Below, piece after piece: positions 8,819 through 18,430 of a stretch of 64,000 nt of DNA (the first letter of the stretch is position 1; each line of letters opens with the position of its first letter). The DNA is from Leptodesmis sichuanensis A121. GTDB taxonomy: Bacteria > Cyanobacteriota > Cyanobacteriia > Leptolyngbyales > Leptolyngbyaceae. The notes under the pieces are model-generated. The model made no database searches and had not been told where the DNA came from. It saw only the letters and a list, made by a program, of their open reading frames with translations. The position numbers and the translations under genes were made by a program. The DNA lies in assembly GCF_021379005.1 (NCBI RefSeq), contig NZ_CP075171.1:4154001-4218000 (forward strand), written 5' to 3'.

Positions 8819-10660
8819 CTAGAGTAAATCAAAGGAATCCATTGTTAGAGAGGAAATCATCAAAGGTTCCTGATAGAGGGGAACAGTAAAGGTTACGGTA
8901 GACCCCAGCCCTTCGCCCATGCTGTAGAAGTTGACTGTACCACCCATTGCCTCTACCAGGCTTTGTGATATGACTAACCCCAACCCTGTGCCTCCATAGC
9001 GCCGAGTACGAGAGCCATCAACCTGGCTAAAAGATTGGAACAGCCGATCCTGTCTATCTAAAGAAACTCCGATTCCCGTATCTGCAACCCGAATTTTTAG
9101 CAAGCCAGGAAAATCTTTCTCCTGAAAAGTTATCTTCTTTTTGAGAATCTCGACACTAACAGTTACTCCGCCTTCATGGGTGAATTTGAAGGCATTACCC
9201 ACTAAATTCAGCATTACCTGGACAAGTCTCTGATAATTGCCGTATACAATAATCTCGTCATTGGTAGGCAGATCCTGGATCTCAAAGCTGAGATTGGTAG
9301 AACGAACTAGAGTATCAGCATAGTCCTTAACCTCATTCAGCAGATCCCTCAACTTAACAGGTGCCAATTCAATGCGAAGCTTTCCGGCCTCCAATTTGGC
9401 AATGTCGAGAATATCATCCAAAACACTCAGCAGGTGCAAGGCTGATTTGTTAGCATCGCGAATAAACTTGATCTGTTCCTCTGGTTCATCTACCGTACCA
9501 TCCAAAATTAGATTCAGGCAGCCTAAAATGCCGTTGAGGGGAGTGCGCACTTCGTGAGAGGTATTAGCCAAAAACTCACTTTTCAAACGAGACGCTTCTT
9601 CAGCTTGCTCTCTGGCTTCCTCCAGTTCCCGATGTTGTTGTAAGAGGGTGCTATTGGCCTTCCGCAGTTCCTCCGCCAGAGCCTGACTGTTGGCAATGAG
9701 GGTGGCGTGAGCGATCGCCGTTCCCACCTGATCTGCAAGTTCCTGAATAAATTCCAGTTCCACCTCAGTCCAGCGACGCGGCTGATCATCCTGATACAGC
9801 ACAATCAGACCGTTGGGCTGATCCTGGTAGGAAGTGGTCACAATCAGCATGGAGTGCTTCAGTGAGCTTCGCAGCCTGGGCGGTTGATCCGTGGCCTGGG
9901 GCAGCACCTCACCACATCCGCGAATATTGACGGGGTGCAGCGTGGCGATCGCCTTGCTCAAATCCGGATCATCGGCCACCACAAATTCCAGCCCCTGCAT
10001 GGGGCAGAGTTCCCCCCAGCAATACTCGGCCATCACCTTCACGGTGGGCTGATTCACTTCGTAAGGACAAACAATACAGCGATTCACGCCCAAGACTTTG
10101 CCCAGTCCCTCCACCGTTTGTTGCCAGATTGTTGGTAAATCCAGCGTACGGCGAATATTCCAGGCAATTTGAGTCAAGAGTTTATGATGTCGCTCGGCAC
10201 TGATGGGAACGGCAGTGGGATGACAGGATACTGGAGGGACTGGAAGTACTGTTGGGATCGCCATCGGCTCTGACTGATGTTGATTGGCGGCCCTCTCTGT
10301 CACCACGGGTGTACTTTCTCCAGTCACTACAACCGTTGTGGGGGAACCGTTGGGTAATAGAACAGGGCTAATTACCAGATCCAACCAGAAACTGCGATCG
10401 CCGAGACAGAATTCGCCCCTAAATTGTTGCGCCGTTGCCGTGGCCAAAACCTGCTTCACGGTATCCAGGTATGCGGTTAATTCAACGGGGGCAAAGACAT
10501 CCCCAAATTGTCCTCCAATGATACGTTCCACTGGCATGGGGTGGTTGGCAACAGACCAGCAAAAAGAGAATATTTGGCCTTCAGCATTGTGAGTAAACAC
10601 AAGCTGGGAAGAACTCGCTTCTGGTGAGGAGCGCGGATAATCGGCAGAAAAAATCATCAC
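8819..10660 (-). CDS. sensor histidine kinase (PAS-like, GAF, HisKA, HATPase)
   Basis: This is a 613-residue soluble hybrid of sensory and kinase domains. Residues ~20-110 look like a PAS fold (FSFCWSVANHPMPVERIIGG). Residues ~160-325 form a GAF domain. A helical linker leads to the HisKA box SHEVRTPLNGILG with the phosphorylated His, and the HATPase domain has an N-box (NLVGNAFKFT), G1 (VADTGIGVS) and G2 (GGTGLGLVIS). No transmembrane segment is seen, so it probably senses a cytosolic signal. No response regulator gene is adjacent, making it an orphan kinase. Confidence 0.92.
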   Translation of the reverse strand: MMIFSADYPRSSPEASSSQLVFTHNAEGQIFSFCWSVANHPMPVERIIGGQFGDVFAPVELTAYLDTVKQVLATATAQQFRGEFCLGDRSFWLDLVISPVLLPNGSPTTVVVTGESTPVVTERAANQHQSEPMAIPTVLPVPPVSCHPTAVPISAERHHKLLTQIAWNIRRTLDLPTIWQQTVEGLGKVLGVNRCIVCPYEVNQPTVKVMAEYCWGELCPMQGLEFVVADDPDLSKAIATLHPVNIRGCGEVLPQATDQPPRLRSSLKHSMLIVTTSYQDQPNGLIVLYQDDQPRRWTEVELEFIQELADQVGTAIAHATLIANSQALAEELRKANSTLLQQHRELEEAREQAEEASRLKSEFLANTSHEVRTPLNGILGCLNLILDGTVDEPEEQIKFIRDANKSALHLLSVLDDILDIAKLEAGKLRIELAPVKLRDLLNEVKDYADTLVRSTNLSFEIQDLPTNDEIIVYGNYQRLVQVMLNLVGNAFKFTHEGGVTVSVEILKKKITFQEKDFPGLLKIRVADTGIGVSLDRQDRLFQSFSQVDGSRTRRYGGTGLGLVISQSLVEAMGGTVNFYSMGEGLGSTVTFTVPLYQEPLMISSLTMDSFDLL

Positions 10661-10809
10661 AGCTTTAGCTGACGGCTTTTATGAGGTGGAACGGGCTGAG
10701 CAATAAACAAAGGGAGATGCAGGCATGATGCACAACCAATCTAGCCTGGATCCAGGGAGTCGTCTGTGGCTAAACCGAATTCAAGTTCCTTGTATCATCC
10801 TGTCAAGGG

Positions 10810-11040
10810 TTAATCGTTCCATTCCCCGCGAGGCGGCACAGGTGGGTTACGAGGTAAGGTGCGGGTCAATTCATCATCCCGGCGTAACTCGTTGCGGAGC
10901 CACTGCCGTACTGCCACCTCAATCACCTTACTGGGATCGTTAGTCAGGTGTTTAATTTGATCCAGTAAGTCGGAGTCTATCCGAACCGCAATCTCGATCT
11001 TGTCGGAGGGGGAACTGGCATGGAGTGCAGATTCATTCAT
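10810..11040 (-). CDS. ribbon-helix-helix (CopG/Arc-like) DNA-binding protein
   Basis: The 76-residue protein reads KIEIAVRIDSDLLDQIKHL then DPSKVIEVAVRQWL, the beta-strand plus two-helix pattern of ribbon-helix-helix regulators and type II antitoxins. I start it at the ATG ending at 11040 because the frame upstream crosses a genomic repeat. A C-terminal Pro/Arg-rich tail (RNPPVPPRGEW) follows. No toxin gene is adjacent: the downstream side is a gap followed by the histidine kinase. It is either an orphan antitoxin or a small regulator. Confidence 0.65.
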   Translation of the reverse strand: MNESALHASSPSDKIEIAVRIDSDLLDQIKHLTNDPSKVIEVAVRQWLRNELRRDDELTRTLPRNPPVPPRGEWND

Positions 11041-11096
11041 AGGTTTAGATCTAGGAAAACGTGAAGAAGCAAGGCGAGATGGCTGAAAAACCCTTC

Positions 11097-11169
11097 TAAA
11101 CCTTGTCCAAGTCCAGAACCGTCGTTTCTCTGATCGGAAAACGACCATTCTCTAGCTGGACTTGGTTTA
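11097..11169 (+). repeat. 73-bp palindromic repeat, copy A
   Basis: The element starts TAAACC and ends GGTTTA. The outer stem pairs CCAAGTCCAG with CTGGACTTGG, and the inner stem GTCGTTT with AAACGAC. It is the reference copy of a family found at seven further places in this window. Confidence 0.85.
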
Positions 11170-11322
11170 GTTCAAATCAGGTCAGGAATAGAGAACCGCG
11201 GTTTGCACAATTTTTCTGCAATGTACTCTACTACAGCAACCCCCTCTTTGATTTTACAAACTTCAAGAACTCGAAAAACTGGGTTCTGGAGGACAGAACC
11301 GTTAAAATGCGTTAAGACGAAT

Positions 11323-11394
11323 TAAACCAGATCCATCTAGAAAACCGGAGCTTTCCTGCAGCAAACCGATCGTTCTGGATCTGAAAATAAGTTT
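11323..11394 (-). repeat. 73-bp palindromic repeat, diverged copy B
   Basis: A diverged copy in the opposite orientation to copy A begins TAAACCAGATCCATCTAG and keeps the arms AGATCC / GGATCT. It ends about 40 bp before lepA, so it lies in the lepA leader. Confidence 0.6.
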
Positions 11395-11436
11395 TATGTA
11401 CCCCTTGTCTGGCTTTTCCCAGGTTGAGCAACTCTT

Positions 11437-13245
11437 ATGACTGATGTGCCTGTTTCCCGTATTCGTAACTTTTCCATTATTGCTCACATCGATCACGGCA
11501 AATCGACGCTGGCCGATCGCTTGTTGCAGGCAACTGGCACCGTCGATGCCCGCGAGATGAAAGAGCAGTTTCTGGACAACATGGAACTGGAGCGGGAGCG
11601 AGGCATTACGATCAAGCTCCAGGCTGCCCGCATGAATTATCATGCCAAAGACGGCCAGCACTACGTCCTGAATCTGATTGACACACCGGGTCACGTTGAT
11701 TTCTCCTATGAGGTGTCGCGATCGCTGGCCGCCTGTGAAGGAGCGCTGCTGGTGGTGGATGCCTCTCAGGGCGTGGAAGCTCAGACTTTGGCGAATGTCT
11801 ACCTGGCGCTGGAACATGACCTGGAAATTATTCCTGTTTTAAATAAAATTGACCTGCCAGGAGCCGAACCCGATCGCGTCAAGAAAGAAATCGAAGACGT
11901 AGTGGGGCTGGATTGCAGTCAGGCGATTCTGGCTTCGGCGAAAGAAGGGATTGGCATCCCAGAAATTCTGGAATCAATCGTGCATCTCGTTCCACCGCCT
12001 CAAGATACGGTCAACGAACGCCTGCGGGCACTGATCTTTGATAGCTACTACGATCCTTATCGGGGGGTAATTGTGTACTTCCGGGTGATGGATGGTACGG
12101 TAAAGCGGGGCGATCGTATCCGCCTGATGGCCTCCCAGAAGGAATACGAAATTGATGAATTGGGCGTACTGTCCCCCAATCAGGTGCAAGTGGAAGAACT
12201 CCATGCCGGAGAGGTGGGTTATCTGGCAGCCGCCATTAAAGCCGTGGAAGATGCCCGTGTTGGCGATACGATTACGCTGGCTACCGCTCCGGCTCCAGAA
12301 CCCCTGCCCGGTTACGTTGAAGCCAAACCGATGGTCTTTTGCGGCCTGTTTCCCACCGATGCCGACCAGTTTGAAGACCTGCGGGAAGCTCTGGAAAAAC
12401 TCAAGCTCAGCGATGCGGCTCTCAATTACGAACCAGAAACCTCCAGTGCCATGGGATTTGGTTTTCGCTGCGGCTTCCTCGGTTTACTGCACATGGAAAT
12501 TGTCCAGGAGCGCTTAGAGCGAGAATACAACCTGGATTTAATCACCACGGCTCCTTCGGTGGTCTACCGGGTGACAACCATTAAGGGGGAGGTGCTGTAC
12601 ATCGACAATCCCAGCAAGCTGCCCGATCCCCAGTATCGGGAAAAAATTGAGGAACCCTATGTTCAGGTGGACATAATTACCCCGGAAGCCTACGTTGGCA
12701 CCCTGATGGAGTTAGCTCAGAGCCGCCGGGGAGTCTTCAAAGATATGAAATACCTGACACCAGAGCGCACCACATTAATTTACGAATTGCCCCTGGCCGA
12801 AGTCGCGACTGACTTTTTTGATCAGATGAAGTCCCGATCGCGGGGCTATGCCAGCATGGAGTATCACCTGATTGGCTATCGGGAAAATCCCCTAGTGAAG
12901 CTGGACATTCTGATTAACGGGGATCCGGTTGATCCCCTGGCAACGATCGTCCATCGGGATAAAGCTTACAACGTGGGTCGCGCCCTCACTGAGAAGCTCA
13001 AAGAATTGATTCCCCGTCACCAGTTCAAGATTCCCATTCAAGCGGCGATCGGGGCAAAAGTGATCGCCAGTGAACATATCCCCGCCATGCGTAAGGATGT
13101 GTTGGCAAAGTGTTATGGCGGGGACATCAGCCGTAAGAAGAAACTGTTGCAGAAGCAGGCCAAAGGTAAAAAACGCATGAAGGCGATCGGTACCGTCGAT
13201 GTGCCCCAGGAGGCTTTCATGGCCGTACTCAAACTGGACTCCTAA
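11437..13245 (+). CDS. lepA: elongation factor 4 (LepA GTPase)
   Basis: LepA/EF4 is a ribosome-associated GTPase that back-translocates or remodels stalled ribosomes. All GTPase motifs are present near the N-terminus: AHIDHGKST (P-loop), ERGITIK (switch I), DTPGHVD (G3) and NKID (G4). The length of 602 residues is normal, and the C-terminal LepA domain includes [19 protein letters not shown] and the basic [17 protein letters not shown] stretch that contacts rRNA. The ATG lies just before [18 protein letters not shown], as in relatives. Confidence 0.98.
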   Translation: MTDVPVSRIRNFSIIAHIDHGKSTLADRLLQATGTVDAREMKEQFLDNMELERERGITIKLQAARMNYHAKDGQHYVLNLIDTPGHVDFSYEVSRSLAACEGALLVVDASQGVEAQTLANVYLALEHDLEIIPVLNKIDLPGAEPDRVKKEIEDVVGLDCSQAILASAKEGIGIPEILESIVHLVPPPQDTVNERLRALIFDSYYDPYRGVIVYFRVMDGTVKRGDRIRLMASQKEYEIDELGVLSPNQVQVEELHAGEVGYLAAAIKAVEDARVGDTITLATAPAPEPLPGYVEAKPMVFCGLFPTDADQFEDLREALEKLKLSDAALNYEPETSSAMGFGFRCGFLGLLHMEIVQERLEREYNLDLITTAPSVVYRVTTIKGEVLYIDNPSKLPDPQYREKIEEPYVQVDIITPEAYVGTLMELAQSRRGVFKDMKYLTPERTTLIYELPLAEVATDFFDQMKSRSRGYASMEYHLIGYRENPLVKLDILINGDPVDPLATIVHRDKAYNVGRALTEKLKELIPRHQFKIPIQAAIGAKVIASEHIPAMRKDVLAKCYGGDISRKKKLLQKQAKGKKRMKAIGTVDVPQEAFMAVLKLDS

Positions 13246-13320
13246 TGCCCAGCCTCTTTGCCTGCCATCAAGTCTCCTCATCCCCTAATCAGCTATACCT
13301 TGTCTTCAGAATGATTTAAA

Positions 13321-13358
13321 ACTTCCGTAAACTCAGGGATATCGGTATTTACGGAAGT
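13321..13358 (+). terminator. hairpin downstream of lepA
   Basis: A perfect 11-bp stem (ACTTCCGTAAA / TTTACGGAAGT) with a 16-nt loop lies 75 bp after the lepA stop, the most prominent structure in this 419-bp gap. No immediate T-run follows, so termination is likely but not certain. Confidence 0.5.
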
Positions 13359-13548
13359 AATTACTCTGTTTAGGATTTTTATAGTTTGGGGCTGGTAAGC
13401 TTTCTGCACGCAGTAAGTATCCCTCCTGATCGGATTGGAGTCGGTATGTTTCTTAGGCCATTAGGGGATAGTACAGATTAATTATTCTTCTGTTATATAA
13501 ATTTATCCCGTTCAATGGCGGCAACAAATTCCTGCAAAGCACTTGGAT

Positions 13549-13655
13549 AATCGTCAAGCTTAAGTCAATATGGGTGGCAATCATCTAGTCACAAACCATT
13601 GACTGAGTGGCTGCAACAGCGACTACAGAATCTATTTGATGAACGTTGGAGATAA
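13549..13655 (+). pseudogene. possible C-terminal remnant of a DUF1822-like protein
   Basis: A short frame ending in TAA at 13653 reads TEWLQQRLQNLFDERWR. This resembles the WLQNxF-x-GW pattern I associate with cyanobacterial DUF1822 proteins. There is no start or upstream body, so at best it is a fossil. It ends 10 bp before the UDP-glucuronate decarboxylase start. Confidence 0.2.
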
Positions 13656-13664
13656 CCTGACCCT

Positions 13665-14633
13665 ATGAGAATTTTAGTGACGGGTGGTGCGGGATTTATT
13701 GGTTCCCACCTGATCGATCGCCTGATGACGGAAGGCCATGAAGTTATTTGCCTGGATAACTTTTATACAGGCCGCAAGCCAAATGTCATGAAATGGATAG
13801 GACACCCCTACTTTGAACTGATTCGTCATGACATCACAGAACCGATTCGCTTGGAAGTTGACCAGATCTATCACCTGGCCTGCCCTGCTTCCCCCGTTCA
13901 CTACCAGTACAACCCTGTCAAAACCATTAAAACCAACGTGATTGGCACCCTGCATATGCTGGGTCTGGCGAAACGGGTAAAAGCTAGATTCCTGCTGGCT
14001 TCGACTTCTGAGGTATATGGGGATCCAGAAATTCATCCGCAAGCAGAAGAATACTGGGGCAATGTGAACCCGATCGGTATTCGCAGTTGTTATGACGAGG
14101 GCAAACGGGTTGCGGAAACTCTTTCCTTTGATTACCACCGCCAGAATGATGTAGATATTCGGGTGGCTCGCATCTTCAACACTTATGGCCCCCGTATGCT
14201 GGAAAATGATGGGCGAGTTGTCAGTAACTTCGTCGTGCAGGCCCTCAGGGGGATTCCCCTGACTGTGTATGGAACAGGTTCCCAAACTCGGAGTTTTTGT
14301 TACGTTTCAGATCTTGTAGATGGTCTGATTCGGCTAATGAATGGTGCTCATAGTGGCCCGATTAATTTGGGTAATCCAGACGAATATACGATTCTGCAAT
14401 TGGCTCAAACCATTCAGGAAATGGTCAATCCTGACGTTGATTTGCGGTTTGAACCCCTGCCTCAAGATGACCCCCGTCGCCGCCGTCCCGATATTACTAG
14501 AGCCAAGAAACTACTGGATTGGCAGCCTACTGTACCGTTGGCTGAGGGGTTACGTCTTACCATCGAAGATTTCCGCGCCCGGTTGGGGATTCCTGGAACC
14601 GCTCCCAGTGGCGATCGTGTCGGTTCTATGTAA
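13665..14633 (+). CDS. UDP-glucuronate decarboxylase (UDP-xylose synthase)
   Basis: This NAD-dependent short-chain dehydrogenase/epimerase converts UDP-glucuronate to UDP-xylose. It has the N-terminal dinucleotide motif [10 protein letters not shown], the substrate loop [12 protein letters not shown] typical of UXS enzymes, the TSEVYGDP block and the catalytic YxxxK in SCYDEGKR. The C-terminal [14 protein letters not shown] is also UXS-like. At 322 residues it is full length. The ugd gene that makes its substrate follows 46 bp downstream on the same strand, so the two probably form an operon for nucleotide-sugar supply to extracellular polysaccharide or glycolipid. Confidence 0.93.
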   Translation: MRILVTGGAGFIGSHLIDRLMTEGHEVICLDNFYTGRKPNVMKWIGHPYFELIRHDITEPIRLEVDQIYHLACPASPVHYQYNPVKTIKTNVIGTLHMLGLAKRVKARFLLASTSEVYGDPEIHPQAEEYWGNVNPIGIRSCYDEGKRVAETLSFDYHRQNDVDIRVARIFNTYGPRMLENDGRVVSNFVVQALRGIPLTVYGTGSQTRSFCYVSDLVDGLIRLMNGAHSGPINLGNPDEYTILQLAQTIQEMVNPDVDLRFEPLPQDDPRRRRPDITRAKKLLDWQPTVPLAEGLRLTIEDFRARLGIPGTAPSGDRVGSM

Positions 14634-14679
14634 CTTCTACCCTGTATTGTGTCCTTTAGTGTTTTGTTGAGGATAGGCC

Positions 14680-16092
14680 ATGCGTGTCTGTGTGATTGGT
14701 ACGGGTTATGTTGGTTTGGTAACTGGGGCGTGCCTGGCTCATGTCGGCCATCATGTGATCTGTGTGGACAACAATGAAGAGAAAGTAAAGCTGATGAAGG
14801 CCGGACAATCGCCGATCTTCGAGCCAGGACTTTCAGAAATTCTCCAATCCTGCATCCAGGCAGGCACCATTGAATTCACAACGGATCTGCAAGCTGGTGT
14901 GCATCATGGCCAAATTCTCTTTATTGCGGTCGGTACTCCAGCCTTACCCAATGGAGAAAGTGATACTCGCTATGTGGAAGCCGTTGCGCGAGGTATTGGT
15001 GCTCACCTGAATGGCGAATATAAGGTGATTGTTAATAAGTCCACCGTGCCGATCGGCTCCGGTGACTGGGTGAGAATGCTGGTGCTGGATGGCTATGCGG
15101 AACGGCAAGCTGCCGTAGAAGCCCCAGTGATGGTGGGTGGTGGTGGTAATACGGTGGTAGAAACCGCGATCGCCCTGGCAAAAGAACCCAAATTTGATGT
15201 CATCAGCAATCCGGAGTTCTTGCGGGAAGGTTCTGCCGTGTATGACACCTTCAACCCTGATCGCATCGTATTGGGAGGGAGCAGTCAACAGGCAATCGCC
15301 CTGATGCAAGAACTGTATGCCCCCATTGTGAATCGCCAGTTTGGCGAAGATCCCTCTCTTCCCCCAGTGCCTGTCGTGACTACGGATCTCAGTTCGGCAG
15401 AAATGATTAAGTATGCAGCCAATGCGTTTCTGGCCACCAAGATTAGCTTTATCAATGAGGTGGCGAATATCTGCGATCGCGTTGGTGCCAATGTGGTAGA
15501 AGTTGCCAGGGGCATCGGGTTAGATTCCCGAATTGGCAGTAAGTTCTTGCAGGCTGGCATTGGTTGGGGTGGCTCCTGCTTCCCCAAAGATGTATCTGCC
15601 CTGATTCATACTGCCGATGATTATGGATACGAGGCGCAACTGTTGAAGTCTGCCGTGAGTGTTAATCAGCGTCAGCGCCTGATTGTGGTGGAAAAACTAC
15701 AACAAGTTCTCAAAATTCTCAAGGGGAAAACCGTGGGTCTGCTGGGGCTAACCTTTAAGCCCGACACAGATGATCTGCGAGATGCTCCAGCCCTGAATAT
15801 TATTGAGCAGTTGACCCGTCTGGGCACTAAGGTGAAAGCCTACGATCCAATCATCTCCCAGTCCGGAATGCGTCACGGAATTTCTGATGTTTTTGTGGAA
15901 ACTGACCCAGAAAGACTGGCCGATGGCTGCGATGCTCTGATTCTGGTGACAGACTGGCAGGAATTCCGCACCCTCGATTTTGCCCGTCTCGCGAAGCTGA
16001 TGCACAGCCCCGTCATCATTGATGGCCGCAACTTCCTGGATCAGGAGGTTGTGGAACAGGCAGGCTTCCGTTACGTAGGCATTGGACGCTAG
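14680..16092 (+). CDS. ugd: UDP-glucose 6-dehydrogenase
   Basis: Ugd oxidises UDP-glucose to UDP-glucuronate with two NAD+. The start MRVCVIGTGYVGLVTGACLA is the Rossmann motif, and the catalytic Cys lies in GWGGSCFPKD. The blocks STVPIGSGD, ISNPEFLREGSAV and GLTFKPDTDDLRDAP are characteristic. At 470 residues it carries the ~30-residue insertion (QAAVEAPVMVGGGGNTVVE) typical of cyanobacterial enzymes. It sits directly behind UDP-glucuronate decarboxylase, and UDP-glucuronate 4-epimerase lies at 45 kb. Confidence 0.96.
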   Translation: MRVCVIGTGYVGLVTGACLAHVGHHVICVDNNEEKVKLMKAGQSPIFEPGLSEILQSCIQAGTIEFTTDLQAGVHHGQILFIAVGTPALPNGESDTRYVEAVARGIGAHLNGEYKVIVNKSTVPIGSGDWVRMLVLDGYAERQAAVEAPVMVGGGGNTVVETAIALAKEPKFDVISNPEFLREGSAVYDTFNPDRIVLGGSSQQAIALMQELYAPIVNRQFGEDPSLPPVPVVTTDLSSAEMIKYAANAFLATKISFINEVANICDRVGANVVEVARGIGLDSRIGSKFLQAGIGWGGSCFPKDVSALIHTADDYGYEAQLLKSAVSVNQRQRLIVVEKLQQVLKILKGKTVGLLGLTFKPDTDDLRDAPALNIIEQLTRLGTKVKAYDPIISQSGMRHGISDVFVETDPERLADGCDALILVTDWQEFRTLDFARLAKLMHSPVIIDGRNFLDQEVVEQAGFRYVGIGR

Positions 16093-16102
16093 GGGAGTGA
16101 AA

Positions 16103-16141
16103 AGTTGATAGGAAAAAGTTGATAATTTTTCCCTATCAACT
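16103..16141 (+). terminator. terminator of ugd
   Basis: The stem AGTTGATAGG / CCTATCAACT, extended by AAAAA / TTTTT with a bulged C, forms 10 bp after the ugd stop. It is a good intrinsic-terminator candidate for the UDP-xylose operon. Confidence 0.65.
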
Positions 16142-16181
16142 CTTAGCTATTGTTAACTCTCCTAAGAAATTAAGCTCTTAA

Positions 16182-16273
16182 TATAGCAGCCCTAAATCAG
16201 TCGTGAGAGAAGAGGAAGTTGTGAGAGGCTTTCCCTGCGGAAAATCTCTCACAATCCAGATAGGATTGCTATA
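16182..16273 (+). repeat. 92-bp palindrome-ended repeat (copy 1 of 2)
   Basis: The element begins TATAGCA and ends TGCTATA, with an inner perfect stem TTGTGAGAG / CTCTCACAA. An inverted copy with the same order of blocks (CCTAAATCAGTCGTGAGAGA, CCAGATAGGATT) lies at 25757-25845. Confidence 0.75.
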
Positions 16274-16339
16274 GAACCCGCATGGCAGGTGTTGTGGGAG
16301 GGGAGGATTAAATTCCCTCCTCGACCCGATTAGGCTGCA

Positions 16340-16535
16340 TCACCATGGGAGATACTGAACTTGTCCTTCCAACTCTCCGTCCTGACTACACGCTACCAAT
16401 ACAAGAATATCTTCAATGACTCGCCCAATTGGAGCATCAGTCTTGCACACGAACCATGTCAAGCATTGGATTGCGGCGAAACAAGCCTCGAACGATCGTG
16501 TTATCGAAGTTCTCATCCACAAGCAGTCTTAACAT
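16340..16535 (-). pseudogene. decayed DUF5615 (PIN-like) toxin
   Basis: From the ATG at 16535 the frame reads MLRLLVDENFDNTIVRGLFR then RNPMLDMVRVQD, the N-terminus of DUF5615 PIN-like toxins, and then stops. In the next frame the C-terminus continues as APIGRVIEDILVLVACSQDG to QYLPW. About 55 residues of the middle, including downstream catalytic acidic residues, are missing. The start overlaps the antitoxin stop (AATGTTAAG), the coupling expected of a toxin-antitoxin pair. The gene is clearly inactive. Confidence 0.7.
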
Positions 16536-16943
16536 TCTTCTTGCTCTGCTTGACGGGCAAGAATGCGATCGCGCAACCCTTGTGGGTCAAACCTCGCTTG
16601 GTTCATGGCTCGAATCTCCTGTGCTTACTGCCGTCGCTGCTGCAAGTAAGCTTCTACTTCCGATCGTGGCATAAACATCAGCCAACTTCAGCGTCGGGTA
16701 ACGATAAACAATTTCCTCTGCTGTCGAGCCTTGCTTAAAAACAGCAACCACAGTATCCAGTGTGACGCGAGTTTTCCCAACATGAACCAGTGGCTGACAT
16801 TTACGTTGTAATTCGGAATCAGGATGGGATGGCAATGAGTCCTGTGAAACAGACCCGGTTCGTAGAGCCAATATTGCCCGCCAGTTAGCCACCTGGACTG
16901 CACCCTGGCCGAGATGGAAGCCGAGGAAGCCAGAAAGTTTCAA
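16529..16943 (-). pseudogene. decayed DUF433 antitoxin
   Basis: The frame encodes VHVGKTRVTLDTVVAVFKQG then STAEEIVYRYPTLKLADVYA, the core of DUF433 antitoxins. At ~16672 the frame is lost. The normal C-terminus (RSEVEAYLQQRRQ, then a stop in place of Gln, then AQEIRAMNQARFDPQGLRDR) can be read in another frame. At least one indel and one nonsense change are present. It is the partner of the DUF5615 toxin remnant. The start is uncertain; the N-terminal part of the open frame is not recognisably conserved. Confidence 0.65.
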
Positions 16944-16989
16944 GCACTCTCGCTTACCGAATGAGCCAACCTAACAAGGCAATCAGGAT

Positions 16990-17205
16990 TTATTCATAAT
17001 GTGTCCACATACGCAAAATTTTCACAGTATTCTTGGATTCGATGACTTCGTACACCAGACGATGCTGAATGTTAATTCGCCGAGAGTAAGCTCCTGCTAA
17101 ATCCCCTACCAGTTTTTCGTAGGGCGGTGGATTTTGATACGGGTCAGTTTGAAGAACGGTAATAGTCGTTAATACCGATCGCGATCGCCCAGTTTCTAAC
17201 CATTA
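16990..17205 (-). pseudogene. YoeB/Txe-like toxin fragment (C-terminal half)
   Basis: The frame ending at 16990 reads LQTDPYQNPPPYEKLVGDLA then GAYSRRINIQHRLVYEV and finally LRMWTHYE, the C-terminal half of a YoeB/Txe endoribonuclease, including the basic and His residues that form its active site. The N-terminal half and start codon are absent. Upstream in another frame, MVRNWAIAIGIND resembles the beginning of caspase-like proteins, hinting at a recombination junction, but that match is short. There is no antitoxin beside it. Confidence 0.6.
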
Positions 17206-17326
17206 GAGACGGTTGGAGAGTGCTTCTATAATCCTTCAACTCCTGGACTTGATTATCCTCATTATTCTCTGCAAATTCCATGATTTGGTTGCCCCCTATC
17301 TCCAGCACATGGTTAACAATGGGAGC

Positions 17327-18313
17327 ATGAACCCAATCGATTATCTTCGCATTAGCTTGATCGATCGCTGCAATTTCCGTTGTCAGTACTGTATGCCGGA
17401 AGGGGCAGACCTCGATTATGTGTTGCAGCAGAACTTATTAACACGAGATGAATTAATGCTCCTGGTGCAGGAGGTGTTCATTCCGGTTGGCTTTACTCGC
17501 TTTCGGCTCACGGGTGGAGAACCGCTAGTGCGTCCGGATGTGGTGGAAATTGTCAGATCGATCGCATCTCTGCCCGAAACCCAGGATCTGGCGATGACGA
17601 CCAATGCTTTCTTACTGGCAGATCTGGCCCAGGAGTTGTATGACGCAGGCTTGCGCCGCATTAATATCAGCCTCGATTCCCTCAAGCCGGAAGTCTTTGA
17701 TCAGATTACGGGCAACCGGGGGCGATCGCGCTGGCAACAGGTTTGGAATGGGATTCAGACTGCCTATCGGGTCGGATTCAATCCCCTCAAGTTAAATGTA
17801 GTGGTAATTCCTGGAGTCAATGATGATGAAGTACTGGATCTGGCGGCACTCAGTCTTGATCGCGAGTGGCACATCCGATTTATCGAATTCATGCCGATCG
17901 GCAATGATGGCCTGTTTCAGGATCGGGGTTGGATCAACTCCGAAACCCTGCGTCAGCAAATTCAGGAAAAATGGGGACTGACAGAGGGACAGGTGCGGGG
18001 CAATGGGCCTGCGGATGTATTTCAAATTCCCGGTGCCAAAGGGACGCTGGGTTTTATCAGCCAGATGTCGGAATGCTTCTGCGATCGCTGTAATCGTATG
18101 CGTCTGTCTGCCGATGGCTGGCTGCGCCCCTGTTTGCTCAACGAAACCGGGCAGATTGATTTGAGAACGGCGTTGCGATCGGGTATCCCCCTCTACGAAC
18201 TGCGCCAACAAGTCCGGGAACTGCTGATGCTTAAACCCGACATCAACTACAAAGACCGCAACTCTGGTACCACAGGCCGCTATGCCCGCACAATGTCGCA
18301 GATCGGTGGGTAG
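17327..18313 (+). CDS. moaA: GTP 3',8-cyclase MoaA
   Basis: MoaA is the radical-SAM enzyme that begins molybdenum cofactor synthesis from GTP. The N-terminal cluster is in [14 protein letters not shown] (CxxxCxxC). The GGEPL motif follows, and the second cluster lies in [20 protein letters not shown]. It ends with the conserved GG. I start at ATG 17327 ([15 protein letters not shown]), preceded by GGGAG; the frame is open 38 codons further upstream, but that part overlaps the region of toxin remnants. The length from this start is 328 residues, normal for the family. No other moa gene is adjacent. Confidence 0.95.
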   Translation: MNPIDYLRISLIDRCNFRCQYCMPEGADLDYVLQQNLLTRDELMLLVQEVFIPVGFTRFRLTGGEPLVRPDVVEIVRSIASLPETQDLAMTTNAFLLADLAQELYDAGLRRINISLDSLKPEVFDQITGNRGRSRWQQVWNGIQTAYRVGFNPLKLNVVVIPGVNDDEVLDLAALSLDREWHIRFIEFMPIGNDGLFQDRGWINSETLRQQIQEKWGLTEGQVRGNGPADVFQIPGAKGTLGFISQMSECFCDRCNRMRLSADGWLRPCLLNETGQIDLRTALRSGIPLYELRQQVRELLMLKPDINYKDRNSGTTGRYARTMSQIGG

Positions 18314-18430
18314 GTGGGTAAGTGGATAAAGAGGCTTAAGGGTAATCAGGTACAGAAAAAATTATCCCACCTGTAAATTTTTCATTGATGCTCTAAAGTC
18401 TGACAGAAGACTGACATTGGGGTGTATCCC

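Noticed and set aside
11103-11315. 70-codon frame before lepA
   Set aside because: It begins in the 73-bp repeat copy A and has no conserved content.
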